NCBI RefSeq assembly: GCF_021390395.1
Contig: NZ_JAJUWT010000004.1
Span: forward strand, 124,001 to 188,000
DNA from: Saccharothrix sp. S26
GTDB taxonomy: Bacteria; Actinomycetota; Actinomycetes; Mycobacteriales; Pseudonocardiaceae
Length of the DNA: 64,000 bases
Direction of reading: 5' to 3'
The stretch's first letter is position 1. Every line of letters starts with the position of its first letter. The notes below the pieces were generated by a model, which made no database searches, had not been told where the DNA came from, and saw only the letters and a program-made list of their open reading frames with translations. Positions 33,994 through 42,716 of the stretch are shown here, piece after piece. The position numbers and the translations under genes were made by a program.

Positions 33994-34938
33994 GTGACGT
34001 CGCAGGGTGCCCAGCCGGAAGCGGCGCGTGCCGCCGCGCAGTTCGTGGCGATGTTGCGGGAGCTCAAGGAGCGGTCGGGTTGACGCTGCGCGGCTTGGAG
34101 GAAGCCGCGGCGGGGCGGGGCGAGGTGCTGGCCCGCAGCACGGTCGCGGACATGCTGCGCAAGGACGCCCTGCCCCGGCCGGACCTGCTGACGGCGTACG
34201 TGCGGGCGTGCGGTGTCGACGAGCCCGAGCCGTGGTCGCGGGCACGGCAGCGGTTGGCCGCGGGCGTGGTGGCCCCGGTGGCGGCGACGTCACCGGTGCG
34301 CCCGCCGTGGCGGCGGCCGTCGCTGGTGCTGACCGCCGTCGTGGTCGCCGCGCTCGCGGCCGTGGTGCTGCACCGCTCGGCAGCGGTCACCGACACCGCG
34401 CCGACGGGCAGCCCGCCGACCGCCGCGGCGCTGGGCGGGACCGGCGGGCCGGGCCCCGACCTGCTGCCGCTGCCGCCCGGTCCGAGCCAGGTGGGCCTGC
34501 GCGCGGCGGACGCGCCCGAGCTGTGCCTGACCGAGGGCCGGGACGGCACCGGCCGCTACCGGTCCGAGATCGCGGCGCTGCGCCCGTGCCAGGGTCGCGG
34601 GCCGCGGGTGTTCCTGGAGCCGGTGGACGAGGAGTTCGCCACGATCAAGTGGGAGCACCCGGTCGACAAGGCCATCGGCTGCCTGACCGCGCTCCGGCTC
34701 GACGAGGCGACCGTCCTGCTCGAACCGCGGGAGCGCTGCGCCGACGACGACCTCGACCAGCTGTTCCGCGCGGAACCCCCTCGGCGCGGACCGGTACCGC
34801 TTCCGCTCGGCGAGCGGTCCGACGTGCGTGGGCCTGCGCGGCGGCACGGCGCGGGAGGGCGCGGAGGCGATCCTCGAACCGTGCGCGGACGAGCCGGACC
34901 AGCGGTTCACCGTCGACCTCGCCCTGGAGCAGCCCTGA
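33994..34938 (+). pseudogene. XRE-type HTH membrane protein gene with two frameshifts
   Basis: From GTG 33994 the frame reads TSQGAQPEAARAAAQFVAML and RELKERSG, then hits TGA at 34081. One base is missing there: the next frame continues at once with LTLRGLEEAAAGRGEVLARS, a helix-turn-helix found in actinomycete XRE-like proteins. A membrane helix follows (RPSLVLTAVVVAALAAVVLH), and an extracytoplasmic part with several Cys. In the run of five C at 34776-34780 one base is extra; the third frame then gives ADRYRFRSASGPTCVGLRGG to a natural stop at 34938. The two shifts restore the original frame. Sequencing error, slippage or decay are all possible. Confidence 0.75.
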
Positions 34939-35112
34939 CGGCCACGAAGCCGTTCGGTGAACTGGCTTCCCCGGTGCCCGGACAGCACGTCCGCGCAATT
35001 CCCCGCCTCGGGTTTGCGCGCCGGTGACAAGATTTCGCAGGCCCCTTGACCTGCGAGAACCGGCCACGCAATGGTTCGGCGGTATTTCGGCGAGCCCGAC
35101 GAGGAGCAACCC
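34939..35112. other. gap before the first lipase
   Basis: No gene or clear operator is seen in these 174 bases. The lipase promoter must lie here; a TTGACC at 35047-35052 is a possible -35. Confidence 0.3.
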
Positions 35113-36303
35113 ATGCGAGTGCACCGGGGGTGGGCCGTCGCGCTCACCGCGGTCCTGGTGGCGGCCGGCACGGCCGACGCCACCGCCCAGATCTCCCACC
35201 ACGCTTCGGCCCCCGCGCCGGCCAACGGCGATGTGCTGCGGTCCGAACCCGCCGACTTCTTCCTCGACCCCGTGAAGCTGGTGCGCGCGCCCGCCCGCGT
35301 GCACCGCATCCTGTACCGCAGCACGGATACGCACGGCCGGCCGATGGACGTCAGCGGCACCGTGCTCACACCGCACGCGCCGTGGACCGGGCCGGGGCCG
35401 CGGCCGATCGTGGGCTACGCGCCCGGCACCCAGGGCGTCGGCGACGACTGCGCGCCGTCCCGGCAGTTGGCGATGGGCAGCGAGTACGAGGGCCCGTTCC
35501 TGGCCGGCCTGCTCGCCCGCGGCTACGGCGTCGTCGTCACCGACTACGAGGGCCTCGGCACGCCCGGCATGCACACCTACGTCAACCGCGCGTCCGAGGG
35601 CCACGCCGTGCTGGACGCGATCCGCGCCGCCCAGCGGCTGCCCGAAGCCGACCTGCCCGACGACGGCCCGGTGGCCACCGCCGGGTACTCGCAGGGTGGC
35701 GGCGCGTCCGCGGCGGCCGTCGAGCTGTACGCGGGCTACGCGCCGGAGCTGGACCTGAAGGGCGCGTACGCGGGCGCCCCGCCCGCCGACCTGGGCGCGG
35801 TGGCGCGGAACCTGGACGGCCACTACGCGGCCGGGTTCCTCGGGTACTCGCTGCTCAGCCTCGACGCGGCCTACCCGGAGCTGGACATCCCGGGCGTGCT
35901 GAACGACGCGGGCCGGGCGTTGCTGGCGCAGGTCGAGCACCAGTGCACCGCCGAAGCGCTCCTCGCGCACGCGTTCCGCAGGTCGGTCGACCTCACCGCG
36001 GACGGCCGGCCGCTCGCCGCGTACCTCGACGAGGAGCCGTACCGGTCGCGGGTGGAGGAACAGCGGATCGGCCTGCGCGCGCCGGGTGCGCCGGTGCTCG
36101 TGGTGCACAGCGCGTTGGACGACATCGTGCCGTACCCGCAGGGCGCGGAGATGGTGCGGCGGTGGTGCGCCCTGGGCGCGAACGTCCGGTTCAGCACCTC
36201 GCTCGTGCCGACGCACGCGGCCGCCATGGTCGCGGCCTACCCGGAGGCGTTCGCCTGGCTGGAGGCGCGCTTCGCCGGCGTCCCCGCCCGCGGCGGCTGC
36301 TGA
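35113..36303 (+). CDS. secretory lipase (LIP family)
   Basis: A 396-residue exported alpha/beta-hydrolase of the secretory lipase family. The signal peptide (about 1-26: RVHRGWAVALTAVLVAAGTA) follows an ATG with GAGGAG upstream. Features are YAPGTQGVGDDCAPS (oxyanion side), VVVTDYEGLGTPGMHTYVN, the nucleophile elbow TAGYSQGGGASAAA near residue 195, an acid in ALDDIVPYP and the His in VPTHAAAM. It should hydrolyse acylglycerols or other esters outside the cell. It converges with the PucR regulator and overlaps its 3' end by 67 bases. A paralogue lies beyond that regulator. Confidence 0.92.
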   Translation: MRVHRGWAVALTAVLVAAGTADATAQISHHASAPAPANGDVLRSEPADFFLDPVKLVRAPARVHRILYRSTDTHGRPMDVSGTVLTPHAPWTGPGPRPIVGYAPGTQGVGDDCAPSRQLAMGSEYEGPFLAGLLARGYGVVVTDYEGLGTPGMHTYVNRASEGHAVLDAIRAAQRLPEADLPDDGPVATAGYSQGGGASAAAVELYAGYAPELDLKGAYAGAPPADLGAVARNLDGHYAAGFLGYSLLSLDAAYPELDIPGVLNDAGRALLAQVEHQCTAEALLAHAFRRSVDLTADGRPLAAYLDEEPYRSRVEEQRIGLRAPGAPVLVVHSALDDIVPYPQGAEMVRRWCALGANVRFSTSLVPTHAAAMVAAYPEAFAWLEARFAGVPARGGC

Positions 36304-37550
36304 ACGTCACGGGCCTGGCTGAGGACCCGGCGGGCGCGCAACGCGATCTCCAGCGTGAGGCGCTCGTCGGGGTCGGCCAGCCGGTCGCCCAGCAGCTCTT
36401 CCAACTGGTGCATCCGGTACCGCACGGTCTGGGGGTGCACGTCGAGCCGGCTCGCGATCTCGCCGATGCCGCCGCGCGTCTCCAGCCACGCCAGCAACGT
36501 CGTCTCCAGCCGTTCGCGCTGCTTCACCGTCAACCCGGCGAACGCCGCCAGCGCCCGCCTGCTGAGCTGGTCCACCAGGAACTCGTCGGACAGCAGCGCC
36601 AGCGTGGCCAGGTGGTCGTCGCACCACGTCACCGGCGCGGCGGGCAGCAGGCCGCGGCGCACGAAAGCCAGGGCCCGCCGCGCGCACGCCAACGACTGCC
36701 GCGCCTGCGCCAACGGCACCGTCGGCCCCACCGCCGCCCGCCGACCGCGCAGCTCCGGCCGCAGCCGCCCGGAGGGGTTGGCCACCACCAGGCACGGCGT
36801 GGAGCTCTCCAGGTCCACCAGCACGTCACGGCCCAGCGCCACCGACGGCAACTGGTGCTGGTCCTCCCGGTACTCCAACGCCACCACCGCGACCTGGTCC
36901 GGCAGCGGCCAGTCGGTCGTGCCCGCCAGGTCGGCCAGCGACCGCGGCGACGGCGGCTGCTCGGCCAGCACCAGCTTGAGCAACTGGCGTCGCCTGCGTT
37001 CCAGCGCGCCGCTGGCGTTGGCCCGCGCCTCGGAGTAGCCCTCCACGGCCACCCGGCACAACTCGTCCACCCACGCGAAGATGGCGTCCGCGACCACGAA
37101 CAGGGTGTCGGTGGACACGCCCATCGCGCGGCCGTGCTCGCTCAGGTGCCGCCACACGACCCGTGCGCCGACCCGCACCGCGGTCTGCAACGAGTCCATC
37201 GTGCGGCCTTCGAGGTACTCCATCCGCCCGCTGTAGCGCAGCACGGCCTGCCAGTCGGCCTGCGGCGCGTCCGGGTCGGCGATGGTGTCGAAGCACTTCA
37301 CGATCGCCATCTCGACCGCGCCCACGAGCACCTCGCGGAACTTGCCCTCCAGCGGCTGCGCGTACGCGGGCACGGCCCGGCGGATCTCCCGGACCGCGTC
37401 GCGCACCATCACGCCGGACAGCGGGGCCATCCGCTCCGCCAGCTCGCCCGGGATGCTCGACCAGAGTTGCCGCGCCGCGCCGTACTCGCCGCCCCCGTCG
37501 CCCGGTGCCGATCGCTGCCGCACCAACCCGCCGTTGAGTGAGATCGTCAT
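36237..37550 (-). CDS. PucR-type helix-turn-helix regulator
   Basis: A 437-residue regulator of the PucR/CdaR type. The C-terminal helix-turn-helix (about 360-415) reads LETRGGIGEIASRLDVHPQT and VRYRMHQLEELLGDRLADPD. The N-terminal part (about 20-180) resembles the RsbRD-like helical domain often found in these proteins. ATG 37550 follows a GGAGG-containing leader; a longer frame starts at 37646. It sits between two secretory lipases, convergent with one and divergent from the other, and probably regulates at least the divergent one. Confidence 0.88.
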   Translation of the reverse strand: MTISLNGGLVRQRSAPGDGGGEYGAARQLWSSIPGELAERMAPLSGVMVRDAVREIRRAVPAYAQPLEGKFREVLVGAVEMAIVKCFDTIADPDAPQADWQAVLRYSGRMEYLEGRTMDSLQTAVRVGARVVWRHLSEHGRAMGVSTDTLFVVADAIFAWVDELCRVAVEGYSEARANASGALERRRRQLLKLVLAEQPPSPRSLADLAGTTDWPLPDQVAVVALEYREDQHQLPSVALGRDVLVDLESSTPCLVVANPSGRLRPELRGRRAAVGPTVPLAQARQSLACARRALAFVRRGLLPAAPVTWCDDHLATLALLSDEFLVDQLSRRALAAFAGLTVKQRERLETTLLAWLETRGGIGEIASRLDVHPQTVRYRMHQLEELLGDRLADPDERLTLEIALRARRVLSQARDVQQPPRAGTPAKRASSQANASG

Positions 37551-37764
37551 GATGCCGCCTCCGCCTGGCGAAGCACCGCCGGTGGGACTTCGCCCGGCTG
37601 ACCGTAAAAGCAGTCGCGTTCGTGTGTCAAACATTGTCCAGAGCATCGTGATTCTTCACTCTTTCGAGTGATGTGTCGGTTGTAGGACCATTACAAGTCC
37701 GGTTTTGGAAACACGCACGCGGATGACAAGTCGGTCGGTCGGCCTGGACTGGCCGACCGCTATT

Positions 37765-37779
37765 AATGCACTGTGCATT
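37765..37779. promoter_or_regulatory. perfect 15-bp palindrome before the second lipase
   Basis: AATGCAC-T-GTGCATT lies 31-45 bases before the TTG start of the lipase at 37810, in an AT-rich patch unlike the surrounding DNA. It is a likely operator, perhaps for the divergent PucR-type protein. Confidence 0.6.
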
Positions 37780-37809
37780 GTCCTTGTCGCATTACTCCGG
37801 AGGTGCCGG

Positions 37810-38979
37810 TTGCGAAAGACTTTCTCATTATCGGCGGTCGCGGTCGTGCTGGCCGCCGCGGTCACGGGCCTCGCGCCCGCGGCACCGGCCGACGACTCGT
37901 TCTACGTGCCGCCCGCCCCGCTGCCCGCGGGCGCGCCCGGCGACGTCATCCGCTTCCGCGCGTCGCAGGCGGGCGCGCTCGGCTCGGCGGTGCGCGCGTG
38001 GCAGGTCATGTACCGGTCGACCGACGCCTCAGGGCAGCCGAACGCGGTGACCGGCACGGTGCTTGTGCCCACCTCGGTCGACCCCGCCACCGCGCCCGTG
38101 GTGGCGTTCGCCGTCGGCACGCACGGACCGGCGTTCCGCTGCGTGCCGTCGGAGATGGTGCGCATCGGTGCGCTCTACGAGCAGCCCGCCGTCAACGACC
38201 TGCTGCGCGCGGGCTACGCCGTGGCCGTCACCGACTACGAGGGCTACCGGCCCGACCCGCGCACCACCTACGTCACCGGCCGGTCCGAGGGCCACGCCGT
38301 GATCGACGTGGTGCGGGCCGCCCAACGGCTGCCGGACGCCCGGCTGTCGCGTGCCGCGAAGGTCGTGTTCCGCGGCTACTCGCAGGGCGGCGGCGCGGCG
38401 ATGTGGGCGGGCCAGTTGCAACCGGGGTACGCGCCCGAGCTGAACCTGGTGGGCGTGGTCGGCGGCGGCGTGCCCGCGGACCTCGTGCAGGTCGCCCTGC
38501 CGCTGGACGGCCGCAAGGGCTTCGGCCTGCTCGCGTACTCGTTGATCGGGCTGGACCACGCCTACCCCGAGCTGGACCTGGAGAACTACCTCAACGACGC
38601 GGGCCGCGCGGAGTTCGCCCGGATGCAACGCGAGGCGTGCACGCTGGAGCTGCTGGTGGACTACCAGGGGCGCAGGCTGGCCGACTACACCACGTCCAGC
38701 CCGGTGCTCACGCCGCCGTGGCTCGCGCGCGTGGCGGAGAACAAGCTCGGCGGCACGGCGATCCGCGTGCCGGTGCACCTCTACCACGCCACCGGGGACG
38801 ACCTGGTGGACTTCGCCCAGGCCAAGGCGTTGCGCGACGCGTACTGCCGGCTGGGCGCGCAGGTGGACTGGAGGACCTACGCCACCGACCACATCACCGC
38901 CGTGTACACGGGCAACGCGGCGGCGCAGGCGTTCACGGCGGACCGGATCGCGGGCCGCCCGGCGACGTCGAACTGCTGA
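37810..38979 (+). CDS. secretory lipase (LIP family), second copy
   Basis: A 389-residue paralogue of the lipase at 35113. TTG 37810 has GGAGG 6-10 bases upstream and begins a signal peptide (RKTFSLSAVAVVLAAAVTGL). Features are VTDYEGYRPDPRTTYVTG, the nucleophile elbow FRGYSQGGGAAMWAG near residue 193, TGDDLVDF (acid) and ATDHITAV (His). A longer frame from 37705 would begin inside the operator region. It is divergent from the PucR-type regulator and ends at a strong shared terminator. Confidence 0.92.
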   Translation: MRKTFSLSAVAVVLAAAVTGLAPAAPADDSFYVPPAPLPAGAPGDVIRFRASQAGALGSAVRAWQVMYRSTDASGQPNAVTGTVLVPTSVDPATAPVVAFAVGTHGPAFRCVPSEMVRIGALYEQPAVNDLLRAGYAVAVTDYEGYRPDPRTTYVTGRSEGHAVIDVVRAAQRLPDARLSRAAKVVFRGYSQGGGAAMWAGQLQPGYAPELNLVGVVGGGVPADLVQVALPLDGRKGFGLLAYSLIGLDHAYPELDLENYLNDAGRAEFARMQREACTLELLVDYQGRRLADYTTSSPVLTPPWLARVAENKLGGTAIRVPVHLYHATGDDLVDFAQAKALRDAYCRLGAQVDWRTYATDHITAVYTGNAAAQAFTADRIAGRPATSNC

Positions 38980-38995
38980 CGGCGTGCGACGACGA

Positions 38996-39027
38996 GGAGA
39001 CCGCCGCGGTCGGGCGCGGCGGTCTCC
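38996..39027. terminator. bidirectional terminator
   Basis: A perfect 12-bp hairpin (38996-39007 with 39016-39027, 8-base loop) lies between the convergent stops at 38979 and 39044. Confidence 0.85.
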
Positions 39028-39043
39028 GGTGGTGCCGGGGGCG

Positions 39044-40255
39044 TTACGCGGTCTTCGCGGTCAGGGTCAGGTCGATCGTGTTGCCCGGACCCGCGGCGAA
39101 CCCGCTGACCAGGTCGTTGAGCGGACCGCAGCCGGTCAGCGCCGGGATCTCGTACGTGCCCGCCAGCTTGCCGCCCTTGAGCGGGTCGAAGCCCGCGGCC
39201 GAGGTCAGGGCGATGTCGGCGGGCGTGCCGGTGCGGCAGTTCGGGTCGTTGCTGATCGGGATGCCGAACGCGGTGACCGACGGCAGCTTGATGGTGACCT
39301 TCGAGCTCGACCTGACCGCGCCGGCGGTGAGCGTGCCCGTCGTCTTGCCCTCGGGCACGAACTCGATCTTCGACTCCACCGGCACGAACCCGAACAGGCT
39401 GAACTTGCCCGAGGTCGGCGGCAGCACCAGGTCGCCGGTGAACCTGCCGGTGGACAGCTCCAGGTCGGCGTTCAGGCTGCCGGGGCCGAGCGCCACCGCG
39501 CCGCCCAGCTTCTTGATCGTCGACGTGCCGTTGAGGCTGTAGGCGTACTTGATGCCGCCGGGCGGCTGGGTGGTCGTCGTGGTCGTGGGGACGGTCGTGG
39601 TCGTCGTTGTGGTGGTCGTTGTGGTGGTCGTGGTCGTCGTGGTCGGGCCGCCGCCGCCCGACACGTCGAACCGGATCAGCGTCGGGTCCTGGCCCGCGTC
39701 CAGCACGCAGTTGGACGTGAACGTGCCCAGGCCGGTGTCCGAGCCGTCGGCCTTCTTCGGGGTCAACGTCGTGCTGTAGTTGCCGACCGTCACGGTCGTC
39801 GTACCGGCCTTCGGGATCACCGCCGTCGGCACCGGACCGCTCGCGACCACGTCGAACGCGCCCTCGGCGGGCACCGGCGTCTTCGGCACGGTCAGGCCGG
39901 GGATCTTGATGTCGAGCTTGCCGCCGGCGTTGTCCAGCGTCACGCCCGCCTCGGCGGAGCCCTCCACCGTCGCCGCGCCGACCAGGGTCAGGCCCTGCGT
40001 CGCGGTCGGCGGCACGGTGACCGTGGCGGAGAAGTCCGTCGTCTTCAACTCGCCGCCGACGGTGGTGGGCGCGTCGATCGTGGCCCGGATGCGGGTCGAC
40101 AGCACCTGGTTGCCGATCAGCGGGAACGGGCAGGTGAACGTCAGCGTCTTGTCGACCTGGACGGGCGCGGCCGAGCCGCTGCCGACGCCGGCGAGCAGAC
40201 CGGCCACGACGAGCCCGGACGTCACGCCCGCGCCCAGTATTGTCTTCAACCTCAC
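39044..40255 (-). CDS. secreted two-domain protein with poly-Thr linker
   Basis: A 403-residue exported protein of unknown function. The GTG start at 40255 has GGAAGGAA upstream and begins a signal peptide ending SGSAAPV. The first domain (about 30-198) starts with LTFTCPFPLIGNQVL and looks like the DUF6801-type actinomycete surface domains (from memory). A run of 17 Thr interrupted by VP, then further Thr (about 200-228), forms a linker encoded by a GTCGT/GGTGGT simple repeat at about 39565-39645. The second domain (about 232-403: FTGDLVLPPTSGKFSLFGFV) is different. Paired Cys suggest disulfides. A binding or surface role is likely. Confidence 0.75.
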   Translation of the reverse strand: MRLKTILGAGVTSGLVVAGLLAGVGSGSAAPVQVDKTLTFTCPFPLIGNQVLSTRIRATIDAPTTVGGELKTTDFSATVTVPPTATQGLTLVGAATVEGSAEAGVTLDNAGGKLDIKIPGLTVPKTPVPAEGAFDVVASGPVPTAVIPKAGTTTVTVGNYSTTLTPKKADGSDTGLGTFTSNCVLDAGQDPTLIRFDVSGGGGPTTTTTTTTTTTTTTTTTVPTTTTTTQPPGGIKYAYSLNGTSTIKKLGGAVALGPGSLNADLELSTGRFTGDLVLPPTSGKFSLFGFVPVESKIEFVPEGKTTGTLTAGAVRSSSKVTIKLPSVTAFGIPISNDPNCRTGTPADIALTSAAGFDPLKGGKLAGTYEIPALTGCGPLNDLVSGFAAGPGNTIDLTLTAKTA

Positions 40256-40393
40256 GGGTGTTCCTTCCTCGAAATCTGCCGGAAATATGCCGACTCGACG
40301 GAAGTTAATGAGGCGCGCGGACCGGCGGCAAGAGCACGGCGGAAAACCCGCGAAATCCGACAAATAATGCGCCGGACATTGTCTTCGGCGACT

Positions 40394-40936
40394 CTAGTCG
40401 CCTTCCTTGGCCTCGCCGCGGCGGCGCATGAACGCGAAGCCGGGGATGCCCAGGATCGCCTGCCGGACGTCGTCGGTGACCTCCAGCAGCTGGTGGATGT
40501 CGGGGCCGACGCGGTCCAGCGTGGCCAGGATCGGCAGCACGTCCTCGATCAGGTGCTTGGTCAGCACCGGCAATTGGTCGACCAACTGCACGGCGGCGTC
40601 GACCTCCTGCGGCGACAGGTCGTCCACGAACCGCTCCGCCAGCGGGTGGGCCTTCCGCGCGAGGGGCGCGTAGGTGTCCAGCAGCTCTCCGGACACGCGG
40701 GCGGTGCGGCCGACGTCGGTGGTGACGCCCTCGGCCGCCGCCGTGACCGCCTTGGCCCGCCCGACCAACGACTCCGTCTCGTCCAGCACCCGTTCGGTGC
40801 GGGAGACCAGCTCGTCGGCGCGGCGCACGACGGCCTCCGCCGCGCCCAACAGGTCCAGCACGCGCCCTGGCACGGACACGGCGGTCTCGACGGTCGTCCG
40901 GGCCAGGTCGAACAGGCCGCGCGGGGTCAGCTCCAT
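40394..40936 (-). CDS. conserved helical protein of unknown function
   Basis: A 180-residue, mostly helical protein with an amphipathic coiled-coil-like middle (RRADELVSRTERVLDETESL) and a basic C-terminal tail (RRRGEAKEGD). There is no signal peptide or membrane helix. Similar actinomycete proteins are sometimes labelled RuBisCO-large-subunit-like without evidence; I see no RuBisCO motif. ATG 40936 is the likely start. It lies 39 bases after the racemase gene and may share its transcript. Confidence 0.7.
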   Translation of the reverse strand: MELTPRGLFDLARTTVETAVSVPGRVLDLLGAAEAVVRRADELVSRTERVLDETESLVGRAKAVTAAAEGVTTDVGRTARVSGELLDTYAPLARKAHPLAERFVDDLSPQEVDAAVQLVDQLPVLTKHLIEDVLPILATLDRVGPDIHQLLEVTDDVRQAILGIPGFAFMRRRGEAKEGD

Positions 40937-40974
40937 GCCGTCCACTCTGCCGCACGCGGCCGTGCCCGGCGCGG

Positions 40975-41658
40975 CTAGGCCAGCGCGAGTTCGACGCCGG
41001 TCTCCACGTGGATGCGGGTGGAGTCGACCAGCGGCACGGTGCAGTCGGACTGGTCGACCAGCAGCGTGATCTCGGTGCAGCCCAGGATCACCGCCTCCGC
41101 GCCCCGCTCGACCAGCCGGGCCATCACGTCCCGGTACGCGGCGCGGGAGGCCGGCTCGACCCGGTTGCGGGTCAGCTCCTGGTAGATCACGTCGTGCACG
41201 AGCGTGCGGTCCGGCTCGTCCGGCACGACCAGCTCGATGCCGTGCTCGCGCATCCGGTCGCGGTAGAAGTCCTGCTCCATGGTGAAGCGGGTGCCCAGGA
41301 GGCCGACCTTGCGGTGGTCGGTCAGCCTGCGGGCGGTGGCGTCCACGATGTGCACGAACGGCACCTTGATGGCGTCGGTGATCGCGTCGGCGACCTTGTG
41401 CATGGTGTTGGTGCACAACAGCACCAGCTCCGCGCCCGCGCCTTCGAGCTTGCGCGCGGCCTCGGCCAGCAGCTCGCCGGAGCGCTCCCACTGGCCGGTG
41501 CGCTGGAGCTCCTCGATCTCGGCGAAGTCGACGGTCAGCAGCAGGCTGGGCGCGCAGTGGTGACCGCCGAGCCGGCGGCGCGTCTCCTCGTTGAGCAGCC
41601 GGTAGTACTCGGCGGACGATTCCCAGCTCATCCCGCCGATCAACCCGATGGTTCGCAT
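40975..41658 (-). CDS. aspartate/glutamate racemase
   Basis: A 227-residue cofactor-independent amino-acid racemase. The two catalytic Cys are in VLLCTNTMHKVADAI (near residue 83) and AVILGCTEITLLVDQ (near residue 193). The N-terminus TIGLIGGMSWESSAEYY is diagnostic. It interconverts L- and D-aspartate or a related amino acid in the cytoplasm. ATG 41658. It is convergent with nothing and is followed by the helical protein. It is divergent from the broken acyl-CoA synthetase. Confidence 0.9.
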   Translation of the reverse strand: MRTIGLIGGMSWESSAEYYRLLNEETRRRLGGHHCAPSLLLTVDFAEIEELQRTGQWERSGELLAEAARKLEGAGAELVLLCTNTMHKVADAITDAIKVPFVHIVDATARRLTDHRKVGLLGTRFTMEQDFYRDRMREHGIELVVPDEPDRTLVHDVIYQELTRNRVEPASRAAYRDVMARLVERGAEAVILGCTEITLLVDQSDCTVPLVDSTRIHVETGVELALA

Positions 41659-41745
41659 GACGACGATTGTGTCGCTTGGTCGGCGGTGGGCAACCGCCTT
41701 TGGCGTTGTCGCTGGTGAGAGGCTTGTGGCCTGCGGTACGTTGCC

Positions 41746-42315
41746 TTGATTGCGCAGTTGAGCTACTCCTCGGGGATCTCGGACGTGCCGCTGTCGGGCG
41801 ACACGATCGGCGCGCACCTCGACCGCCCGGTGGCCGCCCACGGCGACCGGGAGGCGCTGGTCGACCGGCCCACCGGACGCCGATGGACCTACCGCGAGCT
41901 GGCCGCCGAGGTCGACTCGGTGGCCCCCGGCCTGCTGGCGTCCGGCGTCGAGTTGGGCGACCGCGTCGGCATCTGTTCGCCCAACCGCGCCGAGTGGGTC
42001 ATCGTCCAGTACGCGACCGCCCACATCGGCGCGATCCTGGTCGACATCAATTCCGCGTACCGGGTGCACGAGCTGGAGTACGTGCTCAACCAAGCGGGCG
42101 TGCGCACGCTCCTGGCCGCCGCGTCGTTCAAGGCCTCCGACTACACCGGGATGATCGCCGAGGCCCGACCCCGCTGTCCCGCACTGCGCCAGGTCGTGCT
42201 GTTCGACAGTCCGGAGTGGACGGACCTGCACGCCCCCGTCCCACCGGAGTGGCCGCGGCTGTCCGCGGACGACCCGATCAACATCCAGTACACGTCGGGC
42301 ACCACCGGGTTCCAG
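41746..42315 (+). pseudogene. truncated fatty acyl-CoA synthetase (N-terminal third)
   Basis: From TTG 41746 about 190 residues match the N-terminal part of AMP-forming acyl-CoA synthetases (SYSSGISDVPLSGDTIGAHL, DRVGICSPNRAEWVIVQYAT, INSAYRVHELEYVL). The match stops inside the ATP-binding motif: INIQYTSGTTGF is followed not by PKGA but by STPRATTHCPTT and Pro/Thr-rich nonsense. The rest, including the adenylation core and C-domain (about 350 residues), is gone. The frame ends at 42498 in low-complexity DNA. It cannot make an active enzyme. Confidence 0.85.
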
Positions 42316-42716
42316 TCCACCCCCCGCGCAACCACCCACTGCCCAACCACCCTTGGCCCAACCACCCTCAGCCCCCGCCCCAACCCCTGGGGCCCCAACC
42401 CTGTGGCCCCACCACCCAGCCCTACCGCCGGATCCACTCCCAGACCCGACCCCCTCCCCGGCCCAACCTCCGGCCGGGCCCGGCCCTCTGGCCTCTAACC
42501 CGGTCCAACCCCCGCCCCCCGTCGCGCCCTGCGCCCGGGCCCACCCCTCGGACTTACCTCGCGGCTCAGCCCCGGCCCACCACACCGGTGCCACCACACC
42601 GGGCCGCCCCGGCTCGACCCCGCCGTCACCACCCCGCGGCCATCACCAACCCCCTGGCCGTCACCGCGCCCGGCGTCACCGCGCCCAGGTATCGACACCC
42701 CTCTCGGCCGCCGCCG
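42316..42716. repeat. C-rich low-complexity DNA
   Basis: About 400 bases are dominated by CCCAACC, CCACC and CCCGG words on the plus strand, in no consistent reading frame. They begin exactly where the acyl-CoA synthetase stops matching and end at the stop of the ABC exporter. No gene is seen. Confidence 0.75.

Noticed and set aside
39565-39645. GTCGT/GGTGGT simple repeat considered as a regulatory repeat
   Set aside because: It is in frame inside a gene and encodes a Thr linker.
40394-40936. RuBisCO-large-subunit-like label
   Set aside because: The 180-residue helical protein has no RuBisCO motif.
41474-41486. GGAGCGCTCCCA resembling a CebR box
   Set aside because: It lies inside the racemase coding region, far from a promoter, and is incomplete.
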